64,000 nucleotides of DNA, taken from the NCBI RefSeq assembly GCF_036884655.1, contig NC_088342.1, positions 30,197,501-30,261,500 of the forward strand, read 5' to 3'. Positions within the stretch are counted from its first letter, which is position 1; each line of letters starts with the position of its first letter. This document shows, piece after piece, positions 34,762 to 48,450 of this stretch. The notes beneath the pieces are model-generated. The model saw nothing but the letters and a program-made list of their open reading frames with translations, was not told the DNA's origin and did no database searches. The translations under genes and the position numbers were made by a program. This stretch comes from Musa acuminata AAA Group (lineage: Eukaryota; Streptophyta; Magnoliopsida; Zingiberales; Musaceae).

Positions 34762-37127
34762 ATCTCCTTCATTTTTATGATGACAACCAATTGATGACAG
34801 AGTTAAACTTGACTCCCAAAGTTTAAACAAACTCCCCCTATCAATATGTCATATTGATAGAACCTTGAATTCAAACTGAATTCAAGTCATTACAATATTC
34901 ATCATGAATACTTGCAACACGTCATCATGAACATATGCATAAACTTATGCATAACATGTCATGTCATCAACATACTTCCCCTCCTTTGTCATCAACAAAA
35001 AGGAGAAGTACAACTATTCTTTGTGTTTGTAATATAAGTTCAACTCATTGCATGAAAAACATAGTATCATCATGCAATTTTGCTATCATCATAGATATGC
35101 AATGTAGTAAGATAGCAAGTTCCACAACATCAAGCTAGCAAATTTTATAATATTTTAGAACATGCAAGCTAGCAGTTTTGAGATGTTCAAGAAAGCAACT
35201 CTTGCTTCTTGAAATATGCAAATTTGTCAAGTTTTGCTAGATGTGCAAGTTAGCATTTTTGCCTACTTTGCAATGTTTGAGCTCGCAATTTTGTTTCCGT
35301 TGAACAGTGCAAGTTTAGTATGTTTAGCATCTTGAGATAGGCAAGATAGAACATTTTTGTATTTTCTTGAGATTTCAAACTAGCAATTATCGGTGATGTT
35401 CAATATAGCAATTTCTTCTCTTTTGAGAAGTGCAATTTTTGCTTTCATCTTGAATTATGCAAGCTAGCTAGTTTGCCTCTTTTCATGATGTCCATGCTAG
35501 AAATTCTTGCTCCGGAGCCCTTTGTCATTGTCAAAAAGAAGGGAAGACCCTTATATCAATTTTTATATTATAACAACGGTAAGTATCAATCTTATTTGTT
35601 CATCATTATATATTCAAATTAAAACATACACAATTTCAAAAACCTTATTTTTCATGCACGATACCGAAAAATAAATCAATCATCATTAATGGGCATATCA
35701 TACATGATACTCAAATATTCATCATTTAAAGCATTCATGATACACATCATATACAATAAATACATCATGTACATCATTATCATAAGTATTGCATACATCA
35801 TTTTAACTTCATGAATATTTCATCATTGCATGCATCATACGAAAACATTTCAAGCCATGCAAGCCATAAATACAAAGAAATCATGAAAGATAAAATCATT
35901 TGAATACCAAAAAACATAATTCATATAGTAAATATCTTCTTTAAATAAAATATCAAGAAAAATCATAGGAGTACAAAGAAGAGATCTTGTTTTAAAAGAA
36001 AATCAAGTAATAACTCCAAGAACTCACAAAGGAAAAAATCATGATTCATTTAGAAAATCTCATCTCAAGAGAATATCAAGTAAAATCGTAGAAGATCGAT
36101 TAATGATAAATTTTGATTTATAATAAAATCTCATGTATCGAATGTCGAGAAATCAAAATGATGATTTATGTAAAAAATATCACAAGTTATATTCAAGAGA
36201 AAAATCATCATTCATTTTCAACTCATTCAATTTGTCATATCAACATTTCTTAGATATGCATGATACCAAAACATGGTTTCAAATCTTCAACATATAACAT
36301 GCATAAATTCAAAAATTGAAAGGAGAAGGGAAGAATTCAAAGGTACAAAGATTTCAACAATCTCATAAACAAATGTAAGACCAAGTCATGAATCCAAAAT
36401 TCCATGAATCAAAATGATCATCAAAGGTAATCTCATGTTATTCCAAGATATCAATATCATGATTTTGATAAAACTCATTTCAAATTTAAATCATAAAAAT
36501 CACTTTTATGGTTCATAAAATTCATAACATAGGTAGATTCATGATTTCATAATATATTTCCCCTTTTTTAATTATTTGATTTCATGTTAGCATGCTTTTT
36601 CATTTATGTTAAATAAAAACATGCATCAACGTTTAGGATCGAAAAATGAATTTCGTCAAAAAACCATCAAGATCAATAGATTCTAAAAAATTAATTGTTA
36701 TGGTCAAGAAAATCCGAAAATAAAATTTAACACTTTCATGCATTCGGACATGGTTTTGCCATATGTTTTTCAAATACATTCATGAAAATAACACATGCTT
36801 CTCATCATGTATAACTTAAAATCTCATGCATAAATTTGTCAATCATTGTATCAAAAACATTTAATATTTTCATTACATCATTATGCATTACTTCAAATCA
36901 AACATGATTTCATTCAAGAATGTTAATCAAACATGATACACATTATTACTTCTTAACCATGATTCATATTTTCAATCAAAATCATTTTGTTTGTTTATCA
37001 TAAAATATGCAATATTATCATTTTCGAAATTACTAGCACGATCATAATTTTTGTATTTTTATTTTTAAACATGAAATTTTCAAGAAAATTAATTCTAAAC
37101 TAAAAAAGAAAATACATCATGAAAGCA
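34762..37127. other. Int1 non-coding region (3' part of the element)
   Basis: AT-rich. The first part has many copies of a degenerate CAAGCTAGCA-type motif (about 35130-35480). The rest is rich in CATGAT/ATCAT. It replaces the pol region of an autonomous element. The polypurine tract next to LTR1 is altered (minus-strand ATGAAGGAGAT instead of an uninterrupted purine run). Int2 (43916-46164), Int3 (48451-50707) and Int4 (53035-54117, 63367-64000) hold the same sequence, but lack about 125 bp that Int1 has near 35231-35360. Confidence 0.75.
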
Positions 37128-38087
37128 TCAAGTAATTTCAAAATAAATCAGGGGGATTTCGATTACCTTTTCATTGAAAGCGGTTAAGGCGTAGTTTGCC
37201 ACCTCGTCTTTCTTGATTTTCTCCTCATCTTCGGAGGAGCTCGATTCATCCCACTTTGTATTCTTCTTCTTTGGCCTCTTCTTCTGTTGAAGTTCATTGT
37301 TTATTTTAGATTTTTGTTTAATAAACTTATTAAGATTTAGTGTTCGAAGTTCAAGTTCATCATTGTCCTCATCACTTGAGTCATCGCTCAAGTGGTATTC
37401 ATTTGTCCGGGATTCCAAATCCTTCTTGTTCTTTGGAAAGTTATTTTGTTCATCATGTTCATCATGTGCATTGTGCACGATTTCATATGTCATCAACGAA
37501 CCAATTAGTTCTTCAAGTGGTAAGTTGTTTAGGTTTTTAGCTTCTTGTATTGCAGTTACTTTTAAATCCCACTTCTCCGAAAGAGAACGCAAAACCTTGT
37601 ATACGAGTTCAAAATCTGTAAAACATTTGCCAAGAGCTTTTAAACCATTGATGACATCCGTAAAACGGGTGTACATGTCACCAATGGTTTGGCTTGGCTT
37701 AATTTGAAAAAGCTCGAAATCATGTATCAAAATATTGATTTTCGAATCTTTAACTCTAGAAGTGCCTTCGTGTATGATTTCAAGAGTGTGCCATATGTGA
37801 AAAGCTGTTTCGCACAAAGAAACCCGATTGAACTCATTTTTGTCCAAAGCGCAAAATAAGGCATTGATAGCCTTTGCGTTTAAAGAAAAATACTTCTTCT
37901 CCAAATCCGACCATTCGTTCATCAGTTTAGATGGAAGTTAAAAACCGTTTTTAACAATATTCCATAAATCTAAATTCATAGAAATCAAGAAAACTCTCAT
38001 TCGAGTTTTCCAATAAGGGTAGTCCAATCCGTTAAACAACGGTAGACGAACAATCGAAAAACCCTCTTTAAAGCCATGAAGAGCCAT
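37128..38087 (-). pseudogene. gag: SIRE-like gag of array unit 1, with internal stop
   Basis: Starts at ATG 38087 (MALHGFKEGFSIVRLPLFNG) and continues YWKTRMRVFLISMNLDLW to a TAA at 37938-37940. The same frame then continues after the stop through MNEWSDLEKKYFSLNAKA at 37922 to the end at 37128. It is the UBN2-type gag of SIRE-like copia elements (CALDKNEFNRVSLCETAFHI, SQTIGDMYTRFTDVINGLKA, LPLEELIGSLMTYEI), ending in an acidic-basic tail. There is no zinc knuckle, protease or pol. The part after the stop (264 codons) is fully open. Confidence 0.88.
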
Positions 38088-38123
38088 TTCTCTCGGGTGT
38101 AAATTCGAAATGAGAAATACTGG

Positions 38124-38135
38124 GCACTGATACCA
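38124..38135 (-). other. Primer-binding site of the array element (variant)
   Basis: The minus strand reads TGGTATCAGTGC, one mismatch from the initiator tRNA-Met complement TGGTATCAGAGC. The same variant occurs next to LTR3 and LTR4. Confidence 0.75.
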
Positions 38136-39034
38136 ATTGTTAGGATCAAGAGCACTAAGAGGGGGGGGGGGGGGGGGTGGGGGTGTGTGGATTAGTGCAG
38201 TGGAAAACTCTCGATGATTAAAACTACATTCGTACGATAAGAGCGATTTCAGTAGAAAAGCCGATTCGTAAATCACTTTAACTTGTGATCAAGAAAGATG
38301 TAGTTAAAGCAAATCTATGAAGGCAGTTTACGGTTATGATGGAAATCAGAATATAAGCGCAAACTGAAATATGATGTTCGTACGATAAAACTAATTTACG
38401 TCTAAACGCCGATTCGGAAAATACTGAACTTTGAAACACGATCGTAAATGCGCAGAAGGCAGTAAGCTATTAAGGAGGTGTGTAGTAAAGATAATATACT
38501 CAAAGTAAATGCAAACGAGAGAAGACGAGAGTTTGTAGTGGTTCGGTCAATCGTGACCTACATCCACTCCTCCGATTCCTCTTCCGTTGAGGCCACCGAC
38601 ATCCACTAACGAGCTTCCTTTACTAGGCGAAGATCAATCTCATTCTTACACCCCTCTTCTCGTTTTACCGGGTTTAGGAGACAACCCTTACAAGCACTCA
38701 CTCTCCTTTCTTAAATAGAATTCTAACACTTAAGCTGGAGGAGGGATTTCTCAACTGATTTCTACAGCTTTTCTTTCCTTTTTTGCTCTATGTGCTTGTG
38801 GGTTTTACCTAGGGATTATAGGGGTATTTATAGGCTCCAAACCAGTTTGAATTTGGAGCTCAAAACTGTCATCTCCCGGAATTCTGGGGTCTGGCGGTTG
38901 TAACGACTGACCAAGGCGGTTGCACCGCCTGGCAGAGCTCAGAGACTTAGCCTCTGGGCGGTGCCATCGCTTGTCAGGGGTGGTTGCACCGCTTAGCAGA
39001 GCTCGGAGACTGAGCCCTTGCGGTGCCACCGCTT

Positions 39035-39480
39035 TGACACGGACTTAGCTGGTTTTGCCTAAGTCGTGCGGCACCCTTGCGCGTCCGTCCACAAAGGTCA
39101 GCCTCCCCGAAGCCTCCCATTGTCCCTTAGGACCAACAAAAGAGAGAACGGGTTAAAGAGAACGCCTCAAACGGGATCCACAAGCAAACATGTCCGAAAA
39201 ACATTTCATAGACAAAGCAAATTACAAACAGACTTTACAAGCTCTGAACAGTGGCACAACAAAGGGTAAAATGGTCCATTACAGACCGAAAAGCTCTCGC
39301 ACATGTCTACATGACACAACCTTTATTTACAAGCCTAAAGAGGCCACCAACCCAACTAAAATGGGACTATTAAGCCTTCGGCCGCCCCTTTACATGTTGT
39401 ACAAGGCATGAACATGCCAATAGACAAGGACAGATATAAGCATTACATCAAACACCTTGTTTAGAAATTTGTCCGTGACA
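39035..39480 (-). repeat. 3' LTR of the LARD-like element
   Basis: 446 bp, the same length as the partner at 43065-43510 and about 98% identical by eye. Confidence 0.93.
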
Positions 39481-42400
39481 TTCTCCCCCACTTATCCCTT
39501 CGACGTCCTCGTCGAAGCCTTTGTGAACACTGCAACTCTTCGCCTTTGCTGAGTCTTCAATCTTCTGCTCCAGCTGCAATGCGCCTCCTGGTTCCCAACT
39601 GCTCTCCGCTGCTGTTTCTGAGTAGTCGAACCTTTGATCCGCCATGCTACTTCAACTCGCCAATGACTTTGACTCCGGTGTGGGGTTGGCTGAGTTGTAT
39701 TGATCCTCGTTGATTCCTGCGGATCCACCAAATGAAGGAAAAGACCATTCTTACTGCGCCAGTTTCTCAAAATTTCCACATGCTGCTTGAACTGGGTGGA
39801 TGCTTGTTGGAGCTTTAACGAGCATCGCCTCGCAAACTTCTGAAGTTTTGGGTCCTTCCTCCACAAAATCTGCTCATTGACTCTTCTTTCAGTTAGTTGT
39901 CACATCCAAGTAGGTTCGCATCACTTCCGCTTTCGATTGGCATTTCGTTGGGAAATGAAGCGGACAATCTACTCTCAGTAGCACTGATCACCGTTGGTGA
40001 GGATTTGACAACTATTGTCTTCCATTATCTTCGAAGGGTCTTTGAACTTGTGCAGAGCTCCTCTGCTGGATAGATAAGAGAACTGGGGTACTCGGTTTCA
40101 CCCATTCTCTTAAGAGTTAAGAAGGCAAAGGTTACTTGACTTCGCCCGCCTCCTCGAGGTTGTACTTCATGCATCGAGCTGGTTACTGGCCTTCGCCTGC
40201 TCTTTGCTCACACTTCTGAAGCACTTGAAGTGTTTGCACTCCTTGCGTTGAGGTCGCCTCTGGGATTGTACCGTCTTCTCCATCAACCCTGCCGCCTACT
40301 CCACTGAGTAGCAAAGGTACAGCACCACGTACTGCCTGCTTCGTTCCTTGGTCGTGCACTCTTGCATGACCCGAAGTCCTTCACTTACGGCTATCTTGAT
40401 GAGAAACTTGTTGACACCGGTCTTACGAAGTTTCTTGGCCTCTGCCCTTCAGCCTTGTCTCGGTACTTGGAGATTGCCTCTGCATGCTCCACCTCCTCGG
40501 CCCCTTTCACGACCAAGCGCTCTCCCTCCGTGAGAGCAAGGGATCAATGACTTTGACGGAAGTCCCGCCTCTGCGGTACCATGGCGCTGCCATGCCCATG
40601 GCCCTATTATCCGTCGCCTCACATCTACATCCCTTTTCTTCACAATCAGTAGATATGCCTTCGTGACACTCCTCTGAGTCCACCTCCATTCTCACTGATT
40701 GCTTGATTTTGGGTAGCTAAGTCCCTCTGGACTTGTCGTCGCTTCCTCGCCCCTTTCGACCTCCTGCTTCAACACCTCTGTGTTCTCCAAGCAGTCTGTT
40801 TGGTCGATGGAAAGATAGACTGCAACTCCCATGCATGGCCTCTGCCATCACATTGTAGGGTTTGCACCGATTCTGTTCTCCTTAGCTTCCTTGGTAGCAA
40901 CGTTCGCTTACTCGACCTTGTCCTCTGACTTGTCGGGCTCCCTTAAGCGAACATGAGCTCTGGAGCAGTCCAACTCTCCAGCTGCTTCGATCATACCTCT
41001 GCATGATCAAGTCCCTCTCATGGGACTCACTGGTACTTGCATTCGAACTTTTCCCTTGGTGGAACCCAGCCCCCATATGCTGATGACCAAGGTTTTCATC
41101 CGATGCAAAATTCGGTGCACGCCCGGAAGACCCGCCTCTGCGGTACCATGGCCTTCACTCCTTGAATCCATAGCCCTTCTTGCCGTCGTGTTGTTCACCA
41201 AAGCGGAGCTCCCAGTAGCTCCCGATCATACCTCCATATGATCTAGTCCCTCCCGGGACTGTGTCGTGTGTGTCGCATTGCCACGAACTGTTCCACCACG
41301 ATCCGCTGCACCATGTCGCCTCCTGGTGACATCTCCATTGCATTCTGATCCTTGTGGAATAAACTCGAATTGTGAACCCTCCATGTGTGGCCTCTGCCAA
41401 TACATCGCAGGGTCTCCTCCACCTTCGATTTTGTTCGCTCCTTTGGCAATCGACCTTCATCCACCCACTCTTAGGTCACACCTAGATGAAGCACCACTCT
41501 AGGACAGTCCGTCGCCTAGTAGCTCCCGAAGTCCCCCGACTTCGCTGCAATTAGTGCACCATTGTCTGGATCCTGGGCCTCTACCCCAACCAGCACAATC
41601 TCCGCTGCGCACCGCTTCCCTCATGGCAACTTGAATGGCAACACTGTGGCATATTCTTCAAGAGTACCCGCCTCCGCGTCCTCTTGCCCCGTGCTAAGGC
41701 CTTCTGAACCCAACTTCGCCTTCGCAAATTGAGTCGCCTTAGTTCCTCCATCAAATGCTCCTCCGAGATAAGGTGCATGTGCCCCGAAGCTCCCTTCGTC
41801 TTTGGCACCATGCAAGATGAGTCTGCTCTGTCAGAATGAAGGACCCATGGAACAGCATGATTCTACTCCTGTCTCTGCAAGAGTTCATGTCCTTGACCTC
41901 TGTCTAGGGAAAGCACTGTGCCTCTGCTCCATGTTCCAACTTCTATGCTGGCTCCCTTCATGCGGCTTGGGTACTTCGCCAAGTTACACCCAAGTTGCTC
42001 CGCTCCTCGTTTTTTGCATTGAGTCGATGGTGGCCCTCGTGCCCACCATTCCACGGGTCAGCCCTCCCTTGAGTCCGATCTCCATATCGACTCCAAGTGT
42101 GCCTCCATTTGAGTTGCTTTGGATTGCTCCCCCACTTAATCTCGCAATGCATCCACCAATGCATTCTCTCAAGCGAGATCATGCGACGACTCCTCGCCGC
42201 TTGCTCAGTCCATTGAGCTTCGTGGAGTTGTTGTTTGTGAAGTACTCCTCCTCAACATGTGAAGTCCGTCTCACATGATTCTCCCTCTGGAGTGCCGAGA
42301 CTTATCCCTCCTGGATAACTGTCCCGTTGGAGCAACATCTCTCTTCGTTTCGGAGACCACCATCCCCTTGGACTACTCCGATCTGCTGAACAAACTGTGC

Positions 42401-43064
42401 ATTGTTCTGCCTCTTGCAAACGCACTTGCTAGATTGCGCCTCCACGTCAATACAGCCACCGCTGCACCCCTCCAGGCCTAGCAACATGCTGAACTCGTTG
42501 CACACTTCAGCCTCCTCCGGACGTATCCTTCGCATGCCGAAGAGAAAGTTTCAATGATCCATGGCGCCGAGTCTCGGTCGCCTTGGGATGGCCACGAACA
42601 ATCCATCGTCCGCATACAAGCCCATGCATGAGTACCGAATTCTTCGAGTTAGCAATTCCCCTCACCTCTGTGAGCTTTGCACAACTCTTTCGGTCGCTGA
42701 GCAACTCATTCCACTTTGCATGGTCTCATCCTTTTGCCAAGCGCCTCGCTTGCCTTGAGCACCATCAAGTAAAGTTGTCAACGTTGAGCCGTAGCTCAAA
42801 CTCAGCCATCCCAACCTTTGTGCGCTCCAGATTCTTCCAAGCTTGCCTGTTCTCGTGGTGCCTCTTGCGCGAAGGGTTGGCCATTCCTCTGAATGCCAAT
42901 CTCAGATGCCCGCTCCTCTGAGCGACTCTTTTCCCTACATCTCCATGCCCGTTTTCCCTCAAACGGTCGCGCATGTGCTGACTGCCCTCAACGCAGCCCC
43001 GCTAGGTCCCCCACGTTTGCATGTCCAGTGTTTCTATGAGTGCTTGTCCCGCTCTGATACCATA
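39481..43064 (-). other. Interior of the LARD-like element, no recognised domains
   Basis: About 3.6 kb of moderately GC-rich sequence with many short open frames on both strands, none longer than about 160 codons and none with gag, protease, RT, RNase H or integrase motifs. The block CCCGCCTCTGCGGTACCATG occurs twice (near 40563 and 41129). The longest minus-strand frame next to the polypurine tract (39866-39492) is basic and Gln/Arg-rich. Even base composition and lack of AT-rich decay suggest relic coding sequence of an unknown parent element, but I cannot name it. Confidence 0.6.
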
Positions 43065-43510
43065 TGACACGGACTTAGCTAGTTTTGCCTAAGTCGTGCG
43101 GCACCCTTGCGCGTCCGTCCGCAAAGGTCAGCCTCCCCGAAGCCTCCCATTGTCCCTTAGGACCAACAAAAGAGAGAACGGGTTAAAGAGAACGCCTCAA
43201 ACGGGATCCACAAGCAAACATGTCCGAAAAACACTTCATAGACAAAGCAAATTACAAACAGACTTTACAAGCTCTGAACAGTGGCACAACAAAGGGTAAA
43301 ATGGTCCATTATAGACCGAAAAGCTCTCGCACGTGTCTACATGACACAACCTTTATTTACAAGCCTAAAGAGGCCACCAACCCAACTAAAATGAGACTAT
43401 TAAGCCTTCGGCCGCCCCTTTACATGTTGTACAAGGCATGAACATGCCAATAGACACGGACAGATATAAGCATTACATCAAACACCTTGTTTAGAAATTT
43501 GTCCGTGACA
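43065..43510 (-). repeat. 5' LTR of the LARD-like element
   Basis: Direct repeat partner of 39035-39480; the primer-binding site lies 2 bp outside its left edge. Confidence 0.93.
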
Positions 43511-43915
43511 GCTTGTCAGGGGCGGTTGCACCGCTTGGCAGAGCTCGGAGACTGAGCCCTGGCGGTGCCACTGCTTGCTTGGGGCGGTTGCACAACCCAA
43601 CTTTCCTGGGAGACCTTGTCCTGGGTGGTGCCACCACCTACACTATTTCAGCTCACTGGTTGGGCTCCAAACTTGGCCCAAACCAGTCCGAACTCGGCGC
43701 AATACCCTCTCTTCTTGGCCCGAAGCCTTCTGTCGTTACGTCGACCGATCCATCGGCCCGACGTTCAATCTTCTGACATGTTCCTCCGGCACAACTTGAT
43801 TTTTCCTGCTTTAATTGTCTCATCCTAATCGAAGCATCCTACGTCACTCAAAACACAGATTAAAACATAAACACAATTATCAATTGGTTTAATCATCAAA
43901 ATACGAGATTCAACA

Positions 43916-46164
43916 ATCTCTCCCTTTTTGATGATGACAACCAATTGATGACAGAGTTAAACTTGACTTCCGAAGTTTAAACAAACTCCCCCTATAAATA
44001 TGCCATACTGATAGAACCTTGAATTCAAACTGAATTCAAGTCATTGCAATATTCATCATTAATACTTGCAACACGTCATCATGAACATATGCATAAACTT
44101 ATGCATAACATGTCATGTCATCAACATACTTCTCCCCCTTTGTCATCAACAAAAAGGAGAAGTACAACTATTCTTTGTGTTTGTAACATAAGTTCAACTC
44201 ATTGCGTGAAAAACATAGTATCATCATGCAATTTTGATATCATCATAGATATGCAATGTAGTAAGATAGCGAGTTCCACAACATCAAGCTAGCAAATTTT
44301 ATAATATTTTAGAACTGCAAGCTAGCAGTTTTGAGATGTTCAAGAAAGCAACTCTTGCTTCTTGAAATATGCAAATTTGTCAAGTTTTGCTATAGTTGCG
44401 AGATTTCAAGCTAGCAATTATCGGTGATGTTCAAGATAGCAATTTCTTCTCTTTTGAGAAGTGCAATTTTTGCTTTCATCTTGAATTGTGCAAGCTAGCT
44501 AGTTTGCCTCTTTTCATGATGTCCACGCTAGAAATTCTTGCTCCGGAGCCCATTGTCATTGTCAAAAAGAAGGGAAGACCCTTATATCAATTTTCATATT
44601 ATGACAAAAGGTAAGTATCAATCTTATTTGTGCATCATTATATATTCAAATTAAAACAAACACAATTTCAAAAACCTTATTTTTCAAGCACGATACCGAA
44701 AAAATAAATTAATCATCATTAATGGGCATATCATACATGATACTCAAACATTCATAATTTAAAGCATTTATGATACACATCATATGCAATAAATACATCA
44801 TGTACATCATTATCATAAGTATTGCATACATCATTTTAACTTCATGAATATTTCATCATTGCATATATCATACGAAAACATTTCAAGCCATGCAAGCCAT
44901 AAATACAAAGAAATCATGTCATGAAGGATAAAATCATTTGAATACCAAAAAACATGATTCATATAGTAAATATCTTCTTTAAATAAAAGATCAAGAAAAA
45001 TCATAGGAGTACAAAGAAGAGATCTTGTTTTAAAAGAAAATTAAGTAATAACTCCAAGAACTCACAAGGAAAAATCATGATTCATTTAGAAAATCTCCTC
45101 TCAAGAGAATATCAAGTAAAATTGTAGAAGATCGATTAATGAGAAATTTTGATTTATAATTAAATCTCATGTATCGAATGCCGAGAAATCAAAATGATGA
45201 TTTATGTAAAAAATATCACAAGTTATATTCAAGAGAAAAATCATCATTCATTTTCGACTCATTCAATTTGTCACATCAACATTTCTTAGATATGCATGAT
45301 ACCAAAACATGGTTTCAAATCTTCAACATATAACATGCATAAATTCAAAAATTGAAAGGAGAAGGGAAGAATTCAAAGGTACAAAGGTTTCAACAATCTC
45401 ATAAACAAATGTAAGACCAAGTCATGAATCCAAAATTCCATGAATCAAAATGATCATCAAAGGTAATCTCATGTTATTCCAAGAAATCAATATCATGATT
45501 TTGATAAAACTCATTTCAAATTTAAATCATAAAAATCACTTTTATGGTTCACAAAATTCATAATATAGGTAGATTCATGATTTCATAATATATTTTTCCC
45601 TTTTTTAAGTATTTGATTTCATGTTAGCATGCTTTTTCATTTATGTTAAATAAAAACATACATCAACGTTTAGTATCGAAAAATGAATTTCGTCATAAAA
45701 CTATCAAGATCAATAGATTCTAAAAAATTAATTGTTATGGTCAGGAAAATCCAAAAATAAAATTTAACACTTTCATGCATTCGGACATTGTTTGCCTTAT
45801 GTTTTTCAAATACACTCATGAAAATAACACATGCTTATTATCATGTATAACTTAAAATCTCATGCATAAAATTGTCAATCATTGTTTCAAAAACATTTAA
45901 TATTTTCATTACATCATTATGCATTACTTCAAATCAAACATGATTTCATTCAACAATGTTAATCAAACATGATACACATTATTATTTCTTAACCATGATT
46001 TCATATTTTCATTCAAAATCATTTTGTTTGTTTATCATAAAATATGCAATATTATCATTTTCGAAATTACTAGCATGATCATAATTTTTGTGTTTTTATT
46101 TTTAAACATGTAATTTTTAAGAAAATTAATTCTAAACTAAAAAAGAAAAAACATCATGAAAGCA
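43916..46164. other. Int2 non-coding region
   Basis: Collinear with Int1 apart from the 125-bp deletion. The polypurine tract beside LTR2 is better preserved (minus-strand CAAAAAGGGAGAGAT). A short plus-strand block at 44516-44612 (ILAPEPIVIVKKKGRPLYQF) is open in Int1, Int2 and Int4. Confidence 0.7.
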
Positions 46165-47124
46165 TCAAGTAATTTCAAAATAAATCAGGGGGATTTCGAT
46201 TACCCTTTCATTGAAAGCGGTTAAGGCGTAGTTTGCCACCTCGCCTTTCTTGATTTTCTCCTCGTTTTCGGAGGAGCTCAATCCATCCCACTTTGTGTTC
46301 TTCTTCTTTGGCCTCTTCCTCCGTTGAAGTTCATTGTTTATTTTAGATTTTTGTTTAATAAACTTATTAAGATTTAGTGTTCGAAGTTCAAGTTCATCAT
46401 TGTCCTCATCACTTGAATCATCGCTCAAGTGGTATTCATTTGTCCGGGATTCCAAATCTTTCTTATTCTTTGGAAGGTTGTTTTGTTCATCATGTTCATC
46501 ATATGCATTGTGCACCATTTCATATGTCATCAACGAACCAATTAGTTCTTCAAGTGGTAAGTTGTTTAGGTTTTTAGCTTCTTGTATTGTAGTTACTTTT
46601 GAATCCCACTTCTTAGAAAGAGAACGCAAAATCTTATTTACAAGTTCAAAATCCGAAAAACATTTGCCAAGAGCTCTTAAACCATTGATGACATCCGTAA
46701 AATGGGTGTACATGTCACCAATGGTTTCGCTTGGCTTCATTTGAAAAAGCTTGAAATCACGCATCAAAATGTTGATTTTCGAATCATTAACTCTAGAAGT
46801 GCCTTCGTGTGTGATTTCAAGAGTGTGCCATATGTGAAAAGCTGTTTCGCACAAAGAAACCCGATTGAACTCATTTTTGTCCAAAGCGCAAAATAAGGCA
46901 TTCATAGCCTTTGCGTTTAAAGAAAAATACTTCTTCTCCAAATCCGACCATTCATTCATCGGTTTAGATTGAAGTTAAAAACCATTTTCAATAATATTCC
47001 ATAAATCCAAATTCATAGAAATCAAGAAAACTCTCATTCGAGTTTTCCAATAAGGGTAGGCCAATCCGTTAAACAACGGTGGACGAACAATCGAAAAACC
47101 CTCTTTAAAGCCATGAAGAGCCAT
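46165..47124 (-). pseudogene. gag: SIRE-like gag of array unit 2, with the same internal stop
   Basis: ATG at 47124, TAA at 46975-46977 at the same codon as in unit 1, then an open frame from 46959 to 46165 (264 codons). It differs from unit 1 by scattered substitutions only. Confidence 0.88.
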
Positions 47125-47171
47125 TCTCGGGTGTAAATTCGAAATGAGAAATACCAGGCACTGATACCAAT

Positions 47172-48450
47172 TGTTAGGATTAAGAGCACTAAGAGGGGGG
47201 GGTGGATTAGTGCAGCGGAAAACTTTCGACGATTAAAACTGCATTCGTACGATAAGAGTGATTTCAGTATAAAAGCCGATTCGTAAATCACTTTAACTTG
47301 TGATCAAGAAAGATGCAGTTAAAGCAAATCTATGAAGGCAGTTTGCAGTTATGATGGAAATCAGAATATAAGCGCAAACTGAAATATGATGTTCGTACGA
47401 TAAAACTGATTTACGTCTAAACGCCGATTCGAAAAATACTGAACTTTGAAACACGATCGTAAATGCGCAAAAGGCAGTAAGCTATTGAGGAGGTGTGTAG
47501 TAAAGATAATATGCTCAAAGTAAATGCAAATGAGAGAAGACTAGAGTTTGTAGTGGTTCGGTCAATCGTAACCTACATCCACTCCTCCGATTCCTCTTCC
47601 GTCGAGGCCACCGACATCCACTAACGATCTTCCTTTACTAGGCGAAGATCAATCTCATTCTTACAACCCTCTTCTCCTTTTACCGGGTTTAGGAGACAAC
47701 CCTTACAAGCACTCACTCTCCTTTCTTAAATAGAATTCTAACATTTAAGCTAGAGGAGGGATTTCTCAACTGATTTCTACAGCCTTTCTTTCCTTTTTTG
47801 CTCTATGTGCTTGTGGATTTTACCTAGGGATTGGAGGGGTATTTATAGGCTTCAAACCAGTTTGAATTTGGAGCTCAAAACTGTCATCTTCCGGAATTCC
47901 GGGGTCTAGCGGTTGCAATGCCTGACTGAGGCGGTTGCACCGCCTGGCAGAGCTCGGAGACTGAGCCTCTGGGCGATGCCACCACTTGTCAGGGGTGGTT
48001 GCACTGCTTGGCAGAGCTCGGAGACTGAGCCTTGGCGGTGCCACCGCTTGTCAGGGGCGGTTGCACCGCTTGGCAGAGATCGGCGACTGAGCCCTAGCGG
48101 TGCCATTGCCTGCCTAGGGCGGTTGCACAGCCCAACTTTCTCGGGAGACCCTCTCCTGGGCGGTGCCACCGCCTACACTATTTCAGCTCACTGGTTGGGC
48201 TCCAAACTTGGCCCAAACCAGTACAAACTCGGCGCAATACCCGCTCTTCTTGGCCTGAAGCCTTCTGTCGTTACGTCGACCGATCCATCGGCCCGACGTT
48301 CAATCTTCTGACATGTTGCTCCGGCACAACTTGATTTTTCCTGCTTTAATTATCTCATCCTGATCGAAGCATCCTGCGTCACTCAAAACACAGATTAAAA
48401 CATAAACACAATTATCAATTGGTTTCATCATCAAAATACAAGATTCAACA
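47172..48450 (-). repeat. LTR3 of the array
   Basis: 1,279 bp. TATA box at 47840-47848 on the minus strand. Shares the 540-bp deletion with LTR2 and LTR4. Primer-binding site variant at 47158-47169. Confidence 0.9.

Larger units (their letters stand above)
39035..43510 (-). mobile_element. Non-autonomous LTR retrotransposon (LARD-like) inserted in LTR2
   Basis: 4,476 bp with two 446-bp LTRs (39035-39480 and 43065-43510), each starting TGACACGGACTTAG and ending GTCCGTGACA. The ends form a short inverted repeat TGTCACGGAC. Primer-binding site TGGTATCAGAGC on the minus strand at 43051-43062; polypurine tract at 39481-39494 (minus-strand AAGTGGGGGAGAA). The duplicated target is GCTT (39031-39034 and 43511-43514), 4 bp. 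The pre-insertion site can be read in the sister LTRs. I count seven differences between the LTRs, six of them transitions, so insertion is relatively recent. The 3.6-kb interior has no recognisable gag or pol. Confidence 0.93.
38138..43915 (-). repeat. LTR2 of the array, split by a 4.48-kb LTR element
   Basis: Left part 38138-39034, right part 43511-43915; about 1.3 kb once the insertion and one 4-bp duplication are removed. TATA box at 38825-38833 on the minus strand. It has a G run of about 17 near its left end, against about eight in LTR1, LTR3 and LTR4. It carries the 540-bp deletion shared with LTR3 and LTR4. Confidence 0.9.

Noticed and set aside
37297..37707. Ser-rich plus-strand frame opposite gag, also at 46334-46744 and 50868-51278
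   Set aside because: Complement of the acidic Asp/Glu/Ser tail of the SIRE-like gag; conserved only because the gag copies are recent.
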